The notes under the pieces are model-generated. The model was not told where the DNA came from, ran no database searches, and saw only the letters and a program-made list of their open reading frames with translations. Shown one piece after another: positions 1 to 8,184 of a stretch of DNA of 64,000 bases. The stretch spans positions 1-64,000 of the forward strand of contig NZ_BMYO01000002.1 in NCBI RefSeq assembly GCF_014652315.1, in the 5' to 3' direction. Positions within the stretch are counted from its first letter, which is position 1. Every line of letters starts with the position of its first letter. Source of the stretch: Jeongeupia chitinilytica (GTDB taxonomy: Bacteria; Pseudomonadota; Gammaproteobacteria; Burkholderiales; Chitinibacteraceae). Position numbers and translations under genes: made by a program.

Positions 1-32
1 TTCCCGTGTGAAAGTAGGTCATCGCCAGACTC
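1..32 (+). rRNA. rrf: 5S ribosomal RNA, 3' end (partial)
   Basis: The first 32 bases match the conserved 3' end of bacterial 5S rRNA: a GTGTGAAAGTAGG segment followed by the CGCCAGAC strand that closes helix I. A strong intrinsic terminator follows about ten bases later, as expected at the end of an rrn operon. The rest of the gene, and presumably the 16S and 23S genes, lie to the left of the window. The exact 3' end could be off by a few bases. Confidence 0.8.
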
Positions 33-39
33 CCCATGC

Positions 40-73
40 AAACCCCCTGCAGCCATGCTGCAGGGGGTTTTTG
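40..73 (+). terminator. rho-independent terminator of the rrn operon
   Basis: A perfect 10-bp stem, CCCCCTGCAG (43-52) with CTGCAGGGGG (58-67), has a 5-nt loop and is followed by TTTTT. It sits directly after the 5S rRNA end and ends the upstream rRNA operon. Confidence 0.9.
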
Positions 74-135
74 CTTTGGTGCGAATCGACGGCTGCAAAA
101 ACATACCAGTCGCCGTTTGCCGGTGCCGTACGGCT

Positions 136-165
136 TTGAACTCTTCTCCTGCTCAGTGCTAGATT
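136..165 (+). promoter_or_regulatory. possible sigma70 promoter for the LPMO gene
   Basis: TTGAAC (136-141) and TAGATT (160-165) are separated by 18 bases, about 125 bases upstream of the LPMO start. The match is moderate and rests on pattern alone. The rest of the 74-291 gap shows no other clear signal apart from the SD-like AGGAG just before the start codon. Confidence 0.25.
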
Positions 166-291
166 GTCTCGCTTTCAAAGTCTAAGTTCATGATTTTGAA
201 AGCTAATCAAGATGGCACACAAACCGGGTCGATCAGCCTTATTGATCGCCCGATTTGCCCTGTTGCCAGAACAAGTCTGGAGGAGACGAGG

Positions 292-1656
292 ATGAAGCTG
301 TACTGGAGTGCGTTGTTTTTGCCGTTTTTTTCGCTGGTACCCAATCTGGCGCTTGCACATGGCTCGATGGAAGTGCCAGTCAGCCGTGTACTGAACTGCT
401 TCAAGGAAGGTCCCGAAGCCCCGCAATCGGCTGCCTGCCAGGCCGCCGTTGCCATTTCGGGCCCGCAGATGCTGTATGACTGGAATGGCGTGAACCAGTT
501 GCCGAACGGCAACCATCAGGCATTTGTTCCGGATGGCCAGTTGTGCGGTGGCGGCAAGTCGAACTATGCCGGCTTGAATCTTGCCCGTACCGACTGGGTG
601 AGTTCGCCGATCGCGCCGGATGCCAATGGCAATTTCGAGTTCATCTACAACGCCCCGGCGACGCATGCCACGAAAAACTGGGTGTTCTACGTGACCAAGG
701 ATGGCTGGGATCAGACACAGCCGCTGAAGTGGAGCGATCTGGAGAAGTTCTGCGAACTGGGCAATACCGCGCCGGATGCGACCAAGCGCTATCACCTGAC
801 CTGCCCGCTGCCGAAGAACAAGACCGGCGCGCACATCATCTACAACACCTGGCAGCGTTCGGACAGCGCCGAAGCGTTCTATTCGTGCTCCGACGTCCGC
901 TTCTCGGCCGTCGTGTCGACCTACAAGGAACTGGGGCAGATCCGCGCCTCGCAGGATCTGGCTTCGGACACCAAGGTGACGCTGCGTCTGTTCGACGCCA
1001 ACGGCGGCGACCTCGAGTCGATCAGCGCCGTGATGAGCTGGGACAGCGTGACCGGTGCGGAAATGTTCCGTGCCGCCAACTGGCCGTACTACCTGGCCAA
1101 GGCGATCAACAGCGCATCGCGTTACATCGTTGCCGGCGTACTCAACAGCAGTGGTGCCGTGGTGCCGGAACAGAACGCGACGAGCAACCGCGTCTATTCG
1201 CGTGACGGCAAGTCGTATACCTACGCAATCGACGTTGCCGGTACTACCGTACCGACGCCGACGCCGACGCCGACGCCGGTTCCGACTCCGGTTCCGACTC
1301 CGGTTCCGACTCCGGTTCCGACTCCGGTTCCGACTCCGGTTCCGACGCCGGTTCCGACGCCGGTTCCGACGCCGGTTCCGACGCCGGTTCCGACGCCGGT
1401 TCCGACGCCGGTTCCGACGCCGGTTCCGACGCCGGTTCCGACGCCGGTTCCGACGCCGGTTCCGACCCCGGTTCCGACGCCGGCGCCTTCGTCGAATTGC
1501 GCGGCAGCCTGGGTTGCCGGTACGACGTATGCCAATCCGGGCAGTACCGTCAGCTACCTCGGTCACAACTACAAGAACAAGTGGTGGACGGTTGGCGACG
1601 ATCCGAGCAAGTCCGGGCAGTGGGGCGTGTGGCAAGACCTCGGCGTCTGCAAATAA
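292..1656 (+). CDS. secreted chitin-active lytic polysaccharide monooxygenase (AA10) with C-terminal CBM5/12 module
   Basis: The 454-aa protein is a copper enzyme predicted to cleave crystalline chitin oxidatively outside the cell. Start ATG 292 follows an AGGAG and gives a Sec signal peptide ending LALA. Cleavage there leaves His23 as the mature N-terminus, which LPMOs need for the histidine brace. The second brace His is visible at H125 (PATHATKNW), and the axial Phe is probably F196 in AFYSCSDVRF. After the AA10 domain (about 23-205) comes a GbpA-like second domain (about 210-315), then a Pro-Thr-Val linker encoded by a 12-bp tandem repeat. A C-terminal CBM5/12-type module (about 402-454) follows, with Trp/Tyr residues and WWTVGDDPS. 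GbpA-type LPMOs share the AA10 and second domains. It is transcribed alone and ends at a terminator. Confidence 0.93.
   Translation: MKLYWSALFLPFFSLVPNLALAHGSMEVPVSRVLNCFKEGPEAPQSAACQAAVAISGPQMLYDWNGVNQLPNGNHQAFVPDGQLCGGGKSNYAGLNLARTDWVSSPIAPDANGNFEFIYNAPATHATKNWVFYVTKDGWDQTQPLKWSDLEKFCELGNTAPDATKRYHLTCPLPKNKTGAHIIYNTWQRSDSAEAFYSCSDVRFSAVVSTYKELGQIRASQDLASDTKVTLRLFDANGGDLESISAVMSWDSVTGAEMFRAANWPYYLAKAINSASRYIVAGVLNSSGAVVPEQNATSNRVYSRDGKSYTYAIDVAGTTVPTPTPTPTPVPTPVPTPVPTPVPTPVPTPVPTPVPTPVPTPVPTPVPTPVPTPVPTPVPTPVPTPVPTPVPTPVPTPAPSSNCAAAWVAGTTYANPGSTVSYLGHNYKNKWWTVGDDPSKSGQWGVWQDLGVCK
1279..1482 (+). repeat. 17 tandem copies of a 12-bp unit encoding a Val-Pro-Thr-Pro linker
   Basis: The unit GTTCCGACGCCG occurs 17 times in frame without a break. 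The first five copies read ACT in the Thr codon, the later ones ACG, and one near the end (1459) reads ACC. All the changes are silent. It encodes the flexible linker between the catalytic part and the chitin-binding module of the LPMO. Because 12 is a multiple of 3, copy-number change would alter linker length without shifting the frame. Confidence 0.95.
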
Positions 1657-1680
1657 GCCTGCACAGCAATGATGTACGAA

Positions 1681-1708
1681 GCCCTCCCATGCGGAGGGCT
1701 TTTTTTTC
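1681..1708 (+). terminator. rho-independent terminator after the LPMO gene
   Basis: A 7-bp stem GCCCTCC/GGAGGGC with a CATGC loop is followed by eight T residues, 24 bases after the LPMO stop codon. Confidence 0.9.
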
Positions 1709-1742
1709 GGGGCTTGCCAGCGCTTTTTGCTGAAATCCGGAT

Positions 1743-1770
1743 TTGTCCGAGATCAAGTTTGTTTTATAAT
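1743..1770 (+). promoter_or_regulatory. sigma70 promoter of the regulator-cyd operon
   Basis: TTGTCC (1743-1748), a 16-base spacer and a perfect TATAAT (1765-1770) lie in an AT-rich stretch 35 bases upstream of the regulator start. It is the only good promoter before the cyd genes, so it probably drives the whole operon. Confidence 0.6.
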
Positions 1771-1787
1771 TTCAGGAAATACTGAAA
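1770..1787 (+). promoter_or_regulatory. probable operator: inverted repeat overlapping the promoter start region
   Basis: TTTCAG-N6-CTGAAA is a perfect inverted repeat that begins at the last base of the -10 box and covers the expected transcription start. A dimeric winged-helix repressor bound here would block initiation. The adjacent GbsR/MarR-type gene is the obvious candidate for autoregulation and control of cydAB. The binding itself is inferred. Confidence 0.5.
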
Positions 1788-1804
1788 ATACAGGAACTGC
1801 TGGA

Positions 1805-2359
1805 ATGATGTCTCCGCTCACCGAGCGTTTCGTGCTGCACTTCGGCGAAATGGGCAGCCGCTGGGGTGTGAATCGCACCGTCGGGCAGATCTATGCCTTG
1901 TTGTTCCTTTCTGCCGAGCCACTCAATGCCGACGAGATTGGCGAGGCGCTGGGCTTCTCGCGCTCCAACGTCAGTATGGGGCTGAAAGAGCTGCAGGCCT
2001 GGCGTCTGGTGCGCTTGCTGCATCAACCGGGCGACCGGCGCGAATATTTCGAGACGCCGAAAGACGTCTGGGAAATATTCCGCACCCTGACCGAAGAGAA
2101 GCGCCGACGCGAGGTCGAGCCGACCCTGTCGTTGTTGCGCGATGCCTTGCTCGAGCCGGCACAGGACGACACCGAGCGCCATGCGCAGGCGCGGATGCGG
2201 GAAATGCACGACCTGATCGAAATGACCACCGGCTGGTTCGACGAAGTCCATCGCCTGTCACCGGAAACCCTGCAAAAGCTCATGCAGCTGGGGGCGCGGG
2301 TGACCAAACTGCTGGAGATGGCTGAACGACTCCGTATCGGCGGCAAGGAGGTCAAGTGA
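1805..2359 (+). CDS. GbsR/MarR-family transcriptional regulator
   Basis: This 184-aa protein has a MarR-like winged helix. The segment LNADEIGEALGFSRSNVS (about residues 42-60) is the helix-turn-helix, followed by a wing with HQPGDRREYFE. The C-terminal half is helical and probably dimerises. The start was taken at ATG 1805, the first of two adjacent Met codons, because the upstream in-frame sequence overlaps the promoter and reads as non-protein. Regulators of this type often precede cydP-cydAB in betaproteobacteria. Its end overlaps the cydP start as GTGA, which implies translational coupling. The ligand or signal is unknown. Confidence 0.8.
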   Translation: MMSPLTERFVLHFGEMGSRWGVNRTVGQIYALLFLSAEPLNADEIGEALGFSRSNVSMGLKELQAWRLVRLLHQPGDRREYFETPKDVWEIFRTLTEEKRRREVEPTLSLLRDALLEPAQDDTERHAQARMREMHDLIEMTTGWFDEVHRLSPETLQKLMQLGARVTKLLEMAERLRIGGKEVK

Positions 2360-2577
2360 GGCGCCGAACCGGTCTGCCGTTGTGGGCGGAAATTACTATC
2401 ATGCTGCTGATCAAGTGCCTGCTGCTCTATGGCGCATGGCGGCTGTGGTTCTCCGCGCCACTGGCCAAGAAAATGACCGTTCCCGAAACGGCCATCAACC
2501 AGCAGCTGCTGGGGCAGCCCGCAGCTGCCGATCACCGCTCAACCGTCCCTGGAGATAACAATGCTACCCGCCGCTGA
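2356..2577 (+). CDS. cydP: CydP-type small subunit of cytochrome bd oxidase
   Basis: This 73-aa protein has one predicted transmembrane helix (about residues 12-32, ITIMLLIKCLLLYGAWRLWF) after a short basic N-terminus. It lies between the regulator and cydA, the place where the putative oxidase subunit CydP is found. It starts with GTG 2356 behind a very strong AAGGAGG, overlapping the regulator stop by 4 bases. Its 3' end overlaps the start of cydA by 17 bases. The function is assigned from position, size and topology. Confidence 0.75.
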   Translation: MRRRTGLPLWAEITIMLLIKCLLLYGAWRLWFSAPLAKKMTVPETAINQQLLGQPAAADHRSTVPGDNNATRR

Positions 2578-4126
2578 TGTGGTGGAGTTGTCGCGGCTGC
2601 AGTTCGGCCTGACCGCGATGTTCCACTTTCTGTTCGTACCGCTCACGCTTGGCCTGTCGTGGATCCTGGTGATCTGCGAGTCCATGTACGTGATGACCGG
2701 GCAGCAGGTCTACAAGGACATGACCCGTTTCTGGGGCAAGCTGTTCGGCATCAATTTCGCCATGGGCGTGACCACCGGGATCACGCTGGAATTCCAGTTC
2801 GGCACCAACTGGGCGTACTACTCGCACTATGTCGGCGACATTTTCGGCGTGCCGCTGGCGATCGAAGGGTTGATGGCGTTTTTCCTCGAGTCGACCTTTG
2901 TCGGGCTGTTCTTCTTCGGCTGGGACCGGCTGTCCAAGGGACAGCACTTGTTCGTGACCTTTCTGGTCGCGCTCGGCTCGAACCTGTCGGCACTGTGGAT
3001 CCTGATCGCCAATGGCTGGATGCAGAATCCGGTCGGTGCGGTGTTCAATCCGGAAACGATGCGGATGGAGCTCGCCAGCCTCGGCGAGGTGTTCTTCAAC
3101 CCGGTCGCACAGGTCAAGTTTGTCCACACCGTGGCGGCAGGCTATGTTGCGGCGTCGATGTTCGTGCTCGGCGTGTCGGCCTGGTATCTGCTGAAGGCGC
3201 GCGATACGGGCTTTGCCTTGCGCTCTTTCGCGATCGCCGCCGGGTTCGGTCTGGCTTCGACGCTGTCGGTTGCGGTGCTGGGCGACGAGTCCGGTTATAC
3301 CGCCGGTGAAGTACAGAAAGTGAAGATGGCCGCGATCGAAGCCGAATGGGAAACCCAGCCGGCGCCGGCGGCGTTCAACCTGTTCGCGATTCCGGACCAG
3401 GAAAACGAGCGCAACCACTACGAGGTGAAGATTCCGTATGTGCTGGGTCTGATTGCGACCCGTTCGCTCGACAAGGAGGTCACCGGCATCAAGGACCTTA
3501 AGGTCGAGCACGAGGTGCGCATCCGCAGTGGCATGCAGGCCTACGACGCGCTGAGCAAGATGAAGGCCGGCGACAAGAGCGAAGCCGTCAAGGCGCAGTT
3601 CGCCAAACACGAGAAGGACCTTGGCTTCGGGCTGCTGCTGAAGAAGTACACCCCGAACGTGATCGATGCGACCGAAGCACAGATCAAGGCCGCGGCCAAC
3701 GACACGATTCCGCAAGTGGCGCCGCTGTACTGGTCGTTCCGGGTGATGGTCGGCCTCGGCATGTGGTTCCTGTTCATTTTCGCGGCCTCGTTCTACTTCC
3801 TGGCACGCCGCAATCTCGCACCGCAGCGCTGGCTGCTGAAGCTGGCGGTCTGGTCGATTCCGCTGCCGTGGATCGCGATCGAGTGCGGCTGGTTTGTCGC
3901 CGAATACGGTCGTCAGCCGTGGACGATCTCGGGCATCCTGCCGACGCGCCTTTCGGCGTCGGCGCTCGATGCCGGGCAGCTGCACTTCAGCCTGATCGGC
4001 TTGCTGGGCATCTATTCGCTGCTGTTCGCGGTCGAAATGTACCTGATGCTCAAGTACATCCGCCTTGGCCCGTCGAGCCTGCACACCGGCCGCTATTTCC
4101 GCGAAGCCCAAGCCCAACAGGCATGA
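2561..4126 (+). CDS. cydA: cytochrome bd ubiquinol oxidase subunit I
   Basis: CydA (521 aa) carries haems b558, b595 and d in the inner membrane and oxidises quinol with reduction of O2 to water. Haem ligands are visible: His22 (AMFHFLF), His189 (KFVHTVAAGY) and Met396 (WSFRVMVGLG). These match H19, H186 and M393 of the E. coli protein. Length and the extended hydrophilic segment at about residues 245-390 fit the long Q-loop class. GGAG at 2551 places the start at ATG 2561, inside the cydP 3' end. The stop codon runs into the cydB ribosome binding site. Confidence 0.97.
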   Translation: MLPAADVVELSRLQFGLTAMFHFLFVPLTLGLSWILVICESMYVMTGQQVYKDMTRFWGKLFGINFAMGVTTGITLEFQFGTNWAYYSHYVGDIFGVPLAIEGLMAFFLESTFVGLFFFGWDRLSKGQHLFVTFLVALGSNLSALWILIANGWMQNPVGAVFNPETMRMELASLGEVFFNPVAQVKFVHTVAAGYVAASMFVLGVSAWYLLKARDTGFALRSFAIAAGFGLASTLSVAVLGDESGYTAGEVQKVKMAAIEAEWETQPAPAAFNLFAIPDQENERNHYEVKIPYVLGLIATRSLDKEVTGIKDLKVEHEVRIRSGMQAYDALSKMKAGDKSEAVKAQFAKHEKDLGFGLLLKKYTPNVIDATEAQIKAAANDTIPQVAPLYWSFRVMVGLGMWFLFIFAASFYFLARRNLAPQRWLLKLAVWSIPLPWIAIECGWFVAEYGRQPWTISGILPTRLSASALDAGQLHFSLIGLLGIYSLLFAVEMYLMLKYIRLGPSSLHTGRYFREAQAQQA

Positions 4127-4136
4127 GGGACTGATG

Positions 4137-5273
4137 ATGATTGATTACGAAACACTCAAACTGGTCTGGTGGGCGCTGATCGCCGTGCTGCTGATCGGCT
4201 TTGCCCTGACCGGCGGCTTCGACCTCGGCGCCGCTGCGCTCCTGCCCTTTGTCGGCAAGACCGACGAGGAGCGCCGCGTGGCGATCAACGCGATCGGTCC
4301 GACCTGGGAAGGCAACCAGACCTGGCTGATCACTGCCGGCGGTGCGATCTTCGCCGCATGGCCGCTGGTGTATGCGGCGGCATTTTCGGTGTTCTACATC
4401 GCCTTCATGCTGCTGCTGTTCGCGCTGTTCCTGCGGCCGGTCGGTTTCGACTATCGCAGCAAGGTGACCGATCCGCGCTGGCGGACCACCTGGGACTGGG
4501 GCCTGTTCGTGGGCGGGCTGGTGCCGGCCATCCTGTGTGGTGTGGCGATCGGCAATCTGTTCGTCGGCCTGTCGTTCCGGTTCGACGATACGATGCGTGT
4601 CAGCTACGGCGCCGGCTTCTTCTCCCTGCTCAACCCGTTCTCGCTGTTCTGCGGGGTGGTGTCGCTGGCGATGCTGTTGCTGCACGGCGCGACCTTCTTG
4701 CATCTGCGCACCGATGCCGATGTCCAGCGTCGTGCCCGAACGGCCGTCATTGCGTTCGGTCTGGTTACCGCGCTGCTGTTTGCCCTGGGCGGCATCTGGG
4801 TCAGGCAGCTGGCTGGACTGCACATTGCCGAGATCGGTGATGTCAACGGTGTGGTGACGCCCTTGTCGAAATCGGTCCAGGTCGGCGAGGGGGGCTGGTT
4901 GGCCAACTTCAGCCTTTGGCCGCTGGCCTGGCTGGCGCCGGTCGCCGGTCTTGCCGGGGCGTTACTGGCCGCGCTGTCGGGCTATCTGCGCTGGCAGTGG
5001 CCGGCTTTCCTCGCCAGCGGGCTGGCGATCACCGGCATCATCCTGACTGCCGGGCTGGCGCTGTTCCCGTTCGTACTGCCGTCGTCGCTCGACATCAATT
5101 CCAGCCTGACGGTCTGGGACTCGGTATCGAGCCGGAAAACGCTGGCCATCATGCTCGGCGTGGTCATCGTGTTCCTGCCGATCATTTCCATCTACACCAC
5201 CTGGGTTTACCGGGTCATGCGCGGTACGGTCACGGTTGACCGGATCCGCAAAGAAACGCATACGAGCTACTGA
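4137..5273 (+). CDS. cydB: cytochrome bd ubiquinol oxidase subunit II
   Basis: CydB (378 aa) is the structural membrane partner of CydA. The N-terminus MIDYETLKLVWW matches the family closely. Conserved stretches include LTGGFDLG, GPTWEGNQTWLI and the pattern of 8-9 membrane helices. Two Met codons are adjacent (4134 and 4137). The second was chosen because it gives a 6-base spacing from AGGGA, which overlaps the cydA stop, and matches the family N-terminus. Third cyd gene of the operon. Confidence 0.96.
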   Translation: MIDYETLKLVWWALIAVLLIGFALTGGFDLGAAALLPFVGKTDEERRVAINAIGPTWEGNQTWLITAGGAIFAAWPLVYAAAFSVFYIAFMLLLFALFLRPVGFDYRSKVTDPRWRTTWDWGLFVGGLVPAILCGVAIGNLFVGLSFRFDDTMRVSYGAGFFSLLNPFSLFCGVVSLAMLLLHGATFLHLRTDADVQRRARTAVIAFGLVTALLFALGGIWVRQLAGLHIAEIGDVNGVVTPLSKSVQVGEGGWLANFSLWPLAWLAPVAGLAGALLAALSGYLRWQWPAFLASGLAITGIILTAGLALFPFVLPSSLDINSSLTVWDSVSSRKTLAIMLGVVIVFLPIISIYTTWVYRVMRGTVTVDRIRKETHTSY

Positions 5274-5287
5274 GAGGAGCCCGAACG

Positions 5288-5446
5288 ATGTGGTATTTCG
5301 CCTGGATACTCGGCCTTGCCGCCGCGCTGGCTTTCGGCATCATCAACGTCATGTGGCTCGAGAGCCATTTCGCTTTCCGCGAGCGCTACGAGGACAAGGT
5401 CAACGACCGGTTCAAGGACGCACGCGGCAAACGGCGCAAGCGCTGA
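5288..5446 (+). CDS. cydX: CydX (YbgT family) small subunit of cytochrome bd oxidase
   Basis: This 52-aa protein begins MWYFAWILGLAAALAFGI, the typical CydX signature with one transmembrane helix and the following NVMWLE. It has a long basic tail rich in Lys and Arg. In E. coli CydX is required for stable, active bd oxidase. It starts 14 bases after the cydB stop behind GAGAGGAG and is followed directly by a terminator. With CydP upstream, the operon encodes two different small subunits. Confidence 0.95.
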   Translation: MWYFAWILGLAAALAFGIINVMWLESHFAFRERYEDKVNDRFKDARGKRRKR

Positions 5447-5451
5447 ACGAA

Positions 5452-5477
5452 AAGCGGACCCCGGTCCGCTTTTTTTA
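5452..5477 (+). terminator. rho-independent terminator of the cyd operon
   Basis: The GC-rich hairpin AGCGGACC/GGTCCGCT, with a very tight loop, is followed by a run of T residues. It starts a few bases after the cydX stop. Confidence 0.85.
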
Positions 5478-5606
5478 TTCCCGACGCATGCATTACCCTC
5501 GCGTTGCATTGCGGTCGTGGCAGATACTGAATGCAGAAGGCATCGCCCGGCCTTGTTCCGCCGCCGGGAACGACGTCCAAACGCGCGCCGTACCGGGATC
5601 CGCCGC

Positions 5607-6692
5607 ATGATCATCCGCTACCTGTCACCATTGCTGATCGCCGTTCCTGCCGCAGCCATCGCGGCAGAGACGGTCTTCCTGCCCCAACAACCGGCCGGGA
5701 ACGACGTTGACGTGCTGTTCGTCAATCGCGGCGAGCAAGCGGAACGCTTCACGCCGCCGGCGCGACTCATCTGCCCGGGCGGCAAGGAGTGCAGTACCGA
5801 CAGCACGACGCCGCTGGAGGTGCCGGCCGCGTCGGCAAGGCTGGTCCGCTACCGCATCGAAGCGCCGGTGCAGCCGGTAGCGGCCTTGCCGCCAACGCAG
5901 CCCGAGCCGGATACCACGCCGGCCGCATCGGCACCGCAAGCCATCGCCGACCGGGAAATCCGCAACACGACCCTGGCCGACTACAAGCCGCAGCGCTTCT
6001 CCGCCTACGAACCGATGTACTTCATCGTCGATTCCGCGCTCGACGATGCGCGCTTCCAGTTCAGCTTCAAGTACCAGTTTTTCGATCCCGAGAACGAGTA
6101 TGTCCATCGCAATCCCTGGCTGGCAGGACTGCGCTTCGCCTATACGCAAACGTCGCTCTGGGATATCGGTGACGATTCGAGCCCGTTCTTCGATACCAGC
6201 TATCAGCCCGAGTTTTACTACGAACAGGCCAATGTGCTGACGTTGCCTGGCGTCAGCCGCACCGACGTGGCGGTCGGCTACCGGCACGAGTCGAACGGTC
6301 AGGGCGGCGACGCCTCGCGCAGTCTCAACCAGCTGTTCATCCGGCCCAGCTTCGTGTTCGGCGATCCGCAGGGAACGAATCTGGTGTTCCAGCCGATGCT
6401 GTACAGCTACCTCGGCAGCCTGTCCGACAATCCGGACATTGCCGATTATCGCGGTTATGTCGACTGGCGCTTGCGAGCCGGCAGCAGCGACGGGCTGATG
6501 TTCGCGACACTGGCGCGTCTGGGCAAAGGCGGGAAGGGCGGTGTGCAGTTTGACCTGAGCTATCCGCTGCGCACGATTTCCGGACTGGATCTGTATGCCT
6601 ACCTGCAGTACTGGAGCGGCTACGGCGAGAGTCTGCGCACCTACGACGAAAGTACCCAGAGCCTGCGATTCGGGATCAGCTTCACCCGCTAA
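5607..6692 (+). CDS. pldA: outer-membrane phospholipase A (PldA/OMPLA family)
   Basis: The 361-aa precursor has a signal peptide (IAVPAAAIAAE, cleavage about residue 20). A Pro/Ala-rich segment comes next, then a 12-stranded-barrel-like domain. The OMPLA active-site signature YRHESNGQ is present: His227, Ser229 and Asn241 reproduce the His-Ser-Asn spacing of E. coli H142/S144/N156. The enzyme hydrolyses acyl chains of phospholipids misplaced in the outer leaflet. The start ATG 5607 was chosen because it gives the signal peptide; the reading frame is open further upstream but overlaps cydX. It stands alone after the cyd terminator, and no clear promoter was found in 5478-5606. Confidence 0.9.
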   Translation: MIIRYLSPLLIAVPAAAIAAETVFLPQQPAGNDVDVLFVNRGEQAERFTPPARLICPGGKECSTDSTTPLEVPAASARLVRYRIEAPVQPVAALPPTQPEPDTTPAASAPQAIADREIRNTTLADYKPQRFSAYEPMYFIVDSALDDARFQFSFKYQFFDPENEYVHRNPWLAGLRFAYTQTSLWDIGDDSSPFFDTSYQPEFYYEQANVLTLPGVSRTDVAVGYRHESNGQGGDASRSLNQLFIRPSFVFGDPQGTNLVFQPMLYSYLGSLSDNPDIADYRGYVDWRLRAGSSDGLMFATLARLGKGGKGGVQFDLSYPLRTISGLDLYAYLQYWSGYGESLRTYDESTQSLRFGISFTR

Positions 6693-6762
6693 GCCACCGG
6701 TGCTAGAGTCGGTCTCCCGCACCATTTTGGTGAACCATTCGCTTCACCGTAGAACGCCACGC

Positions 6763-7923
6763 ATGAAAACCTTGCTTGATCCGGCCCGCTGGCCACGCCG
6801 TCTGTCCCGTTTTGTTCCGCCCCCACCGACTGTCGGTCATCTCGAGCGCTGGCGGGCGGTCGGTTTTGCATTGCTGGCGATATTGATCTGCGGTCTGGCG
6901 ACCCACTTGCTGCTGGGGCCGGCGTTGTTGCCGTGGCTGGTGGCGTCGATGGGCGCCGCATCGGTCATCATTTTCGCCATGCCCAGCAGCCCGGTCGGCC
7001 AGCCTTGGGCCCTGATCGGCGGTCAGGTGCTATCGGCACTGATTGGGGTTGCCAGCCTGCGCTGGCTCGGTCCGTGGCTGCCGCTCGAGTTTGTCGCCGC
7101 GCTTGCCGTTGCGCTGTCGATCGCGGCAATGCTGTACGCGCGCTGTCTGCATCCGCCCGGGGGCGCAACGGCGCTGACGGCAGTGCTCGGCGGGGATGCC
7201 GTCACGCACCTCGGTTTCGGTTTCGTCTGGATGCCGGTACTGGTGAACGCGCTGATCCTGCTGGCCGTGGCGCTGATTGCCAACAACAGCGTGCGTGGCC
7301 GACGCTATCCGCTGGCGAGGGTTCAGGACAATCCGCACGGTACCCGCGATCCGCTGCCGACGGCACGCGTCGGGCTGCGCGAAGATGACCTGACCGCAGC
7401 CATGCGCGAACTCGGCGAAATGGTCGACGTCAGTGCCGAGGAGCTCGGCAACATCGTTGCGCGCGCGGAACGGCACGCCAATGCGCGGCAGTGGCACGAC
7501 ATCGACTGCGGCCAGCTGATGTCGCGCGATCTCGTCACGGTGCCGACCGGAGCGCCGGCAAGCGAAGGCTGGGCCTTGTTGCGGCGCCACCGGATCGGTG
7601 CCTTGCCGGTGATCGAACCGGGCACCGGGCGGGTTGCCGGCATTCTGGCGCTGGTCGATTTTCTCAAGCATGTCGAGGCGGATACCGCCATGGCGTTGCC
7701 GCAACATCGCGATCCGGCACTGACCGTCGACGCGCTGATGAGCCGGAACACTGTCACGGTCAGGCAAACCACGGCGGTGAGCGAACTGGTGCCGCTGATG
7801 GCCGATCGTGGCCTGCATCGACTGCCTGTCGTGGATGCCGATGGCCGTTTGGTCGGCATGGTGACGCAGTCGGACCTGATTGCCGCCCTGTCGCATCAGG
7901 GTGCAATGACCGCCGCCTCCTGA
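6763..7923 (+). CDS. HPP family membrane protein with C-terminal CBS domain pair
   Basis: This 386-aa protein joins an N-terminal HPP domain of about four membrane helices (about residues 25-175) to two CBS domains (about 245-310 and 320-380). The HPP motif reads LHPPGGATAL. CBS motifs are seen as ALPVIEPGTGRVAGILALVD and LPVVDADGRLVGMVTQSDL. HPP proteins are integral membrane proteins, and some cyanobacterial and plastid members transport nitrite. CBS pairs bind adenine nucleotides and often gate transporters. The substrate here is not known. The start ATG 6763 has only a weak SD sequence. Confidence 0.85.
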   Translation: MKTLLDPARWPRRLSRFVPPPPTVGHLERWRAVGFALLAILICGLATHLLLGPALLPWLVASMGAASVIIFAMPSSPVGQPWALIGGQVLSALIGVASLRWLGPWLPLEFVAALAVALSIAAMLYARCLHPPGGATALTAVLGGDAVTHLGFGFVWMPVLVNALILLAVALIANNSVRGRRYPLARVQDNPHGTRDPLPTARVGLREDDLTAAMRELGEMVDVSAEELGNIVARAERHANARQWHDIDCGQLMSRDLVTVPTGAPASEGWALLRRHRIGALPVIEPGTGRVAGILALVDFLKHVEADTAMALPQHRDPALTVDALMSRNTVTVRQTTAVSELVPLMADRGLHRLPVVDADGRLVGMVTQSDLIAALSHQGAMTAAS

Positions 7924-8184
7924 GCGTACTGTCGTTGACTGGCTAGCACCCAAAGGACGGCGCTGGGTACAGATCGACGAAACCACTCCGCATTGCTTGA
8001 ACCAATCGCTCGTTGCCGGATCTACCTGCCTTGCCTGCATTCATCGCGCGTGCTTGTGCAGTGCAAGCAATAGTTGCGCCAGCGCAATTCGCAGCCCGGG
8101 CATTTTTCGGTATTATTCTTCTTACATTTTGTAACAAGCCGTTTTGGTCGCGAAGTGTGACGGCGGCACCGACAAGGAGATCCC
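7924..8184 (+). other. intergenic region, no gene seen
   Basis: These 261 bases contain no convincing coding frame. The last 80 bases are AT-rich, with a TATTAT-like box near 8112 that may be the -10 of the following lipoprotein gene. No matching -35 is clear. AAGGAG just before 8185 is the ribosome binding site of the next gene. Confidence 0.4.

Noticed and set aside
1279..1482. Possible CRISPR-like or regulatory repeat array
   Set aside because: The units are contiguous 12-mers in frame with a secreted enzyme and encode a Pro-Thr-Val linker. There are no spacers.
175..1635. Long minus-strand frame opposite the LPMO gene
   Set aside because: It is an Arg/Asn repeat shadow of the 12-bp coding repeat and has no protein character. 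The LPMO frame on the plus strand is certain.
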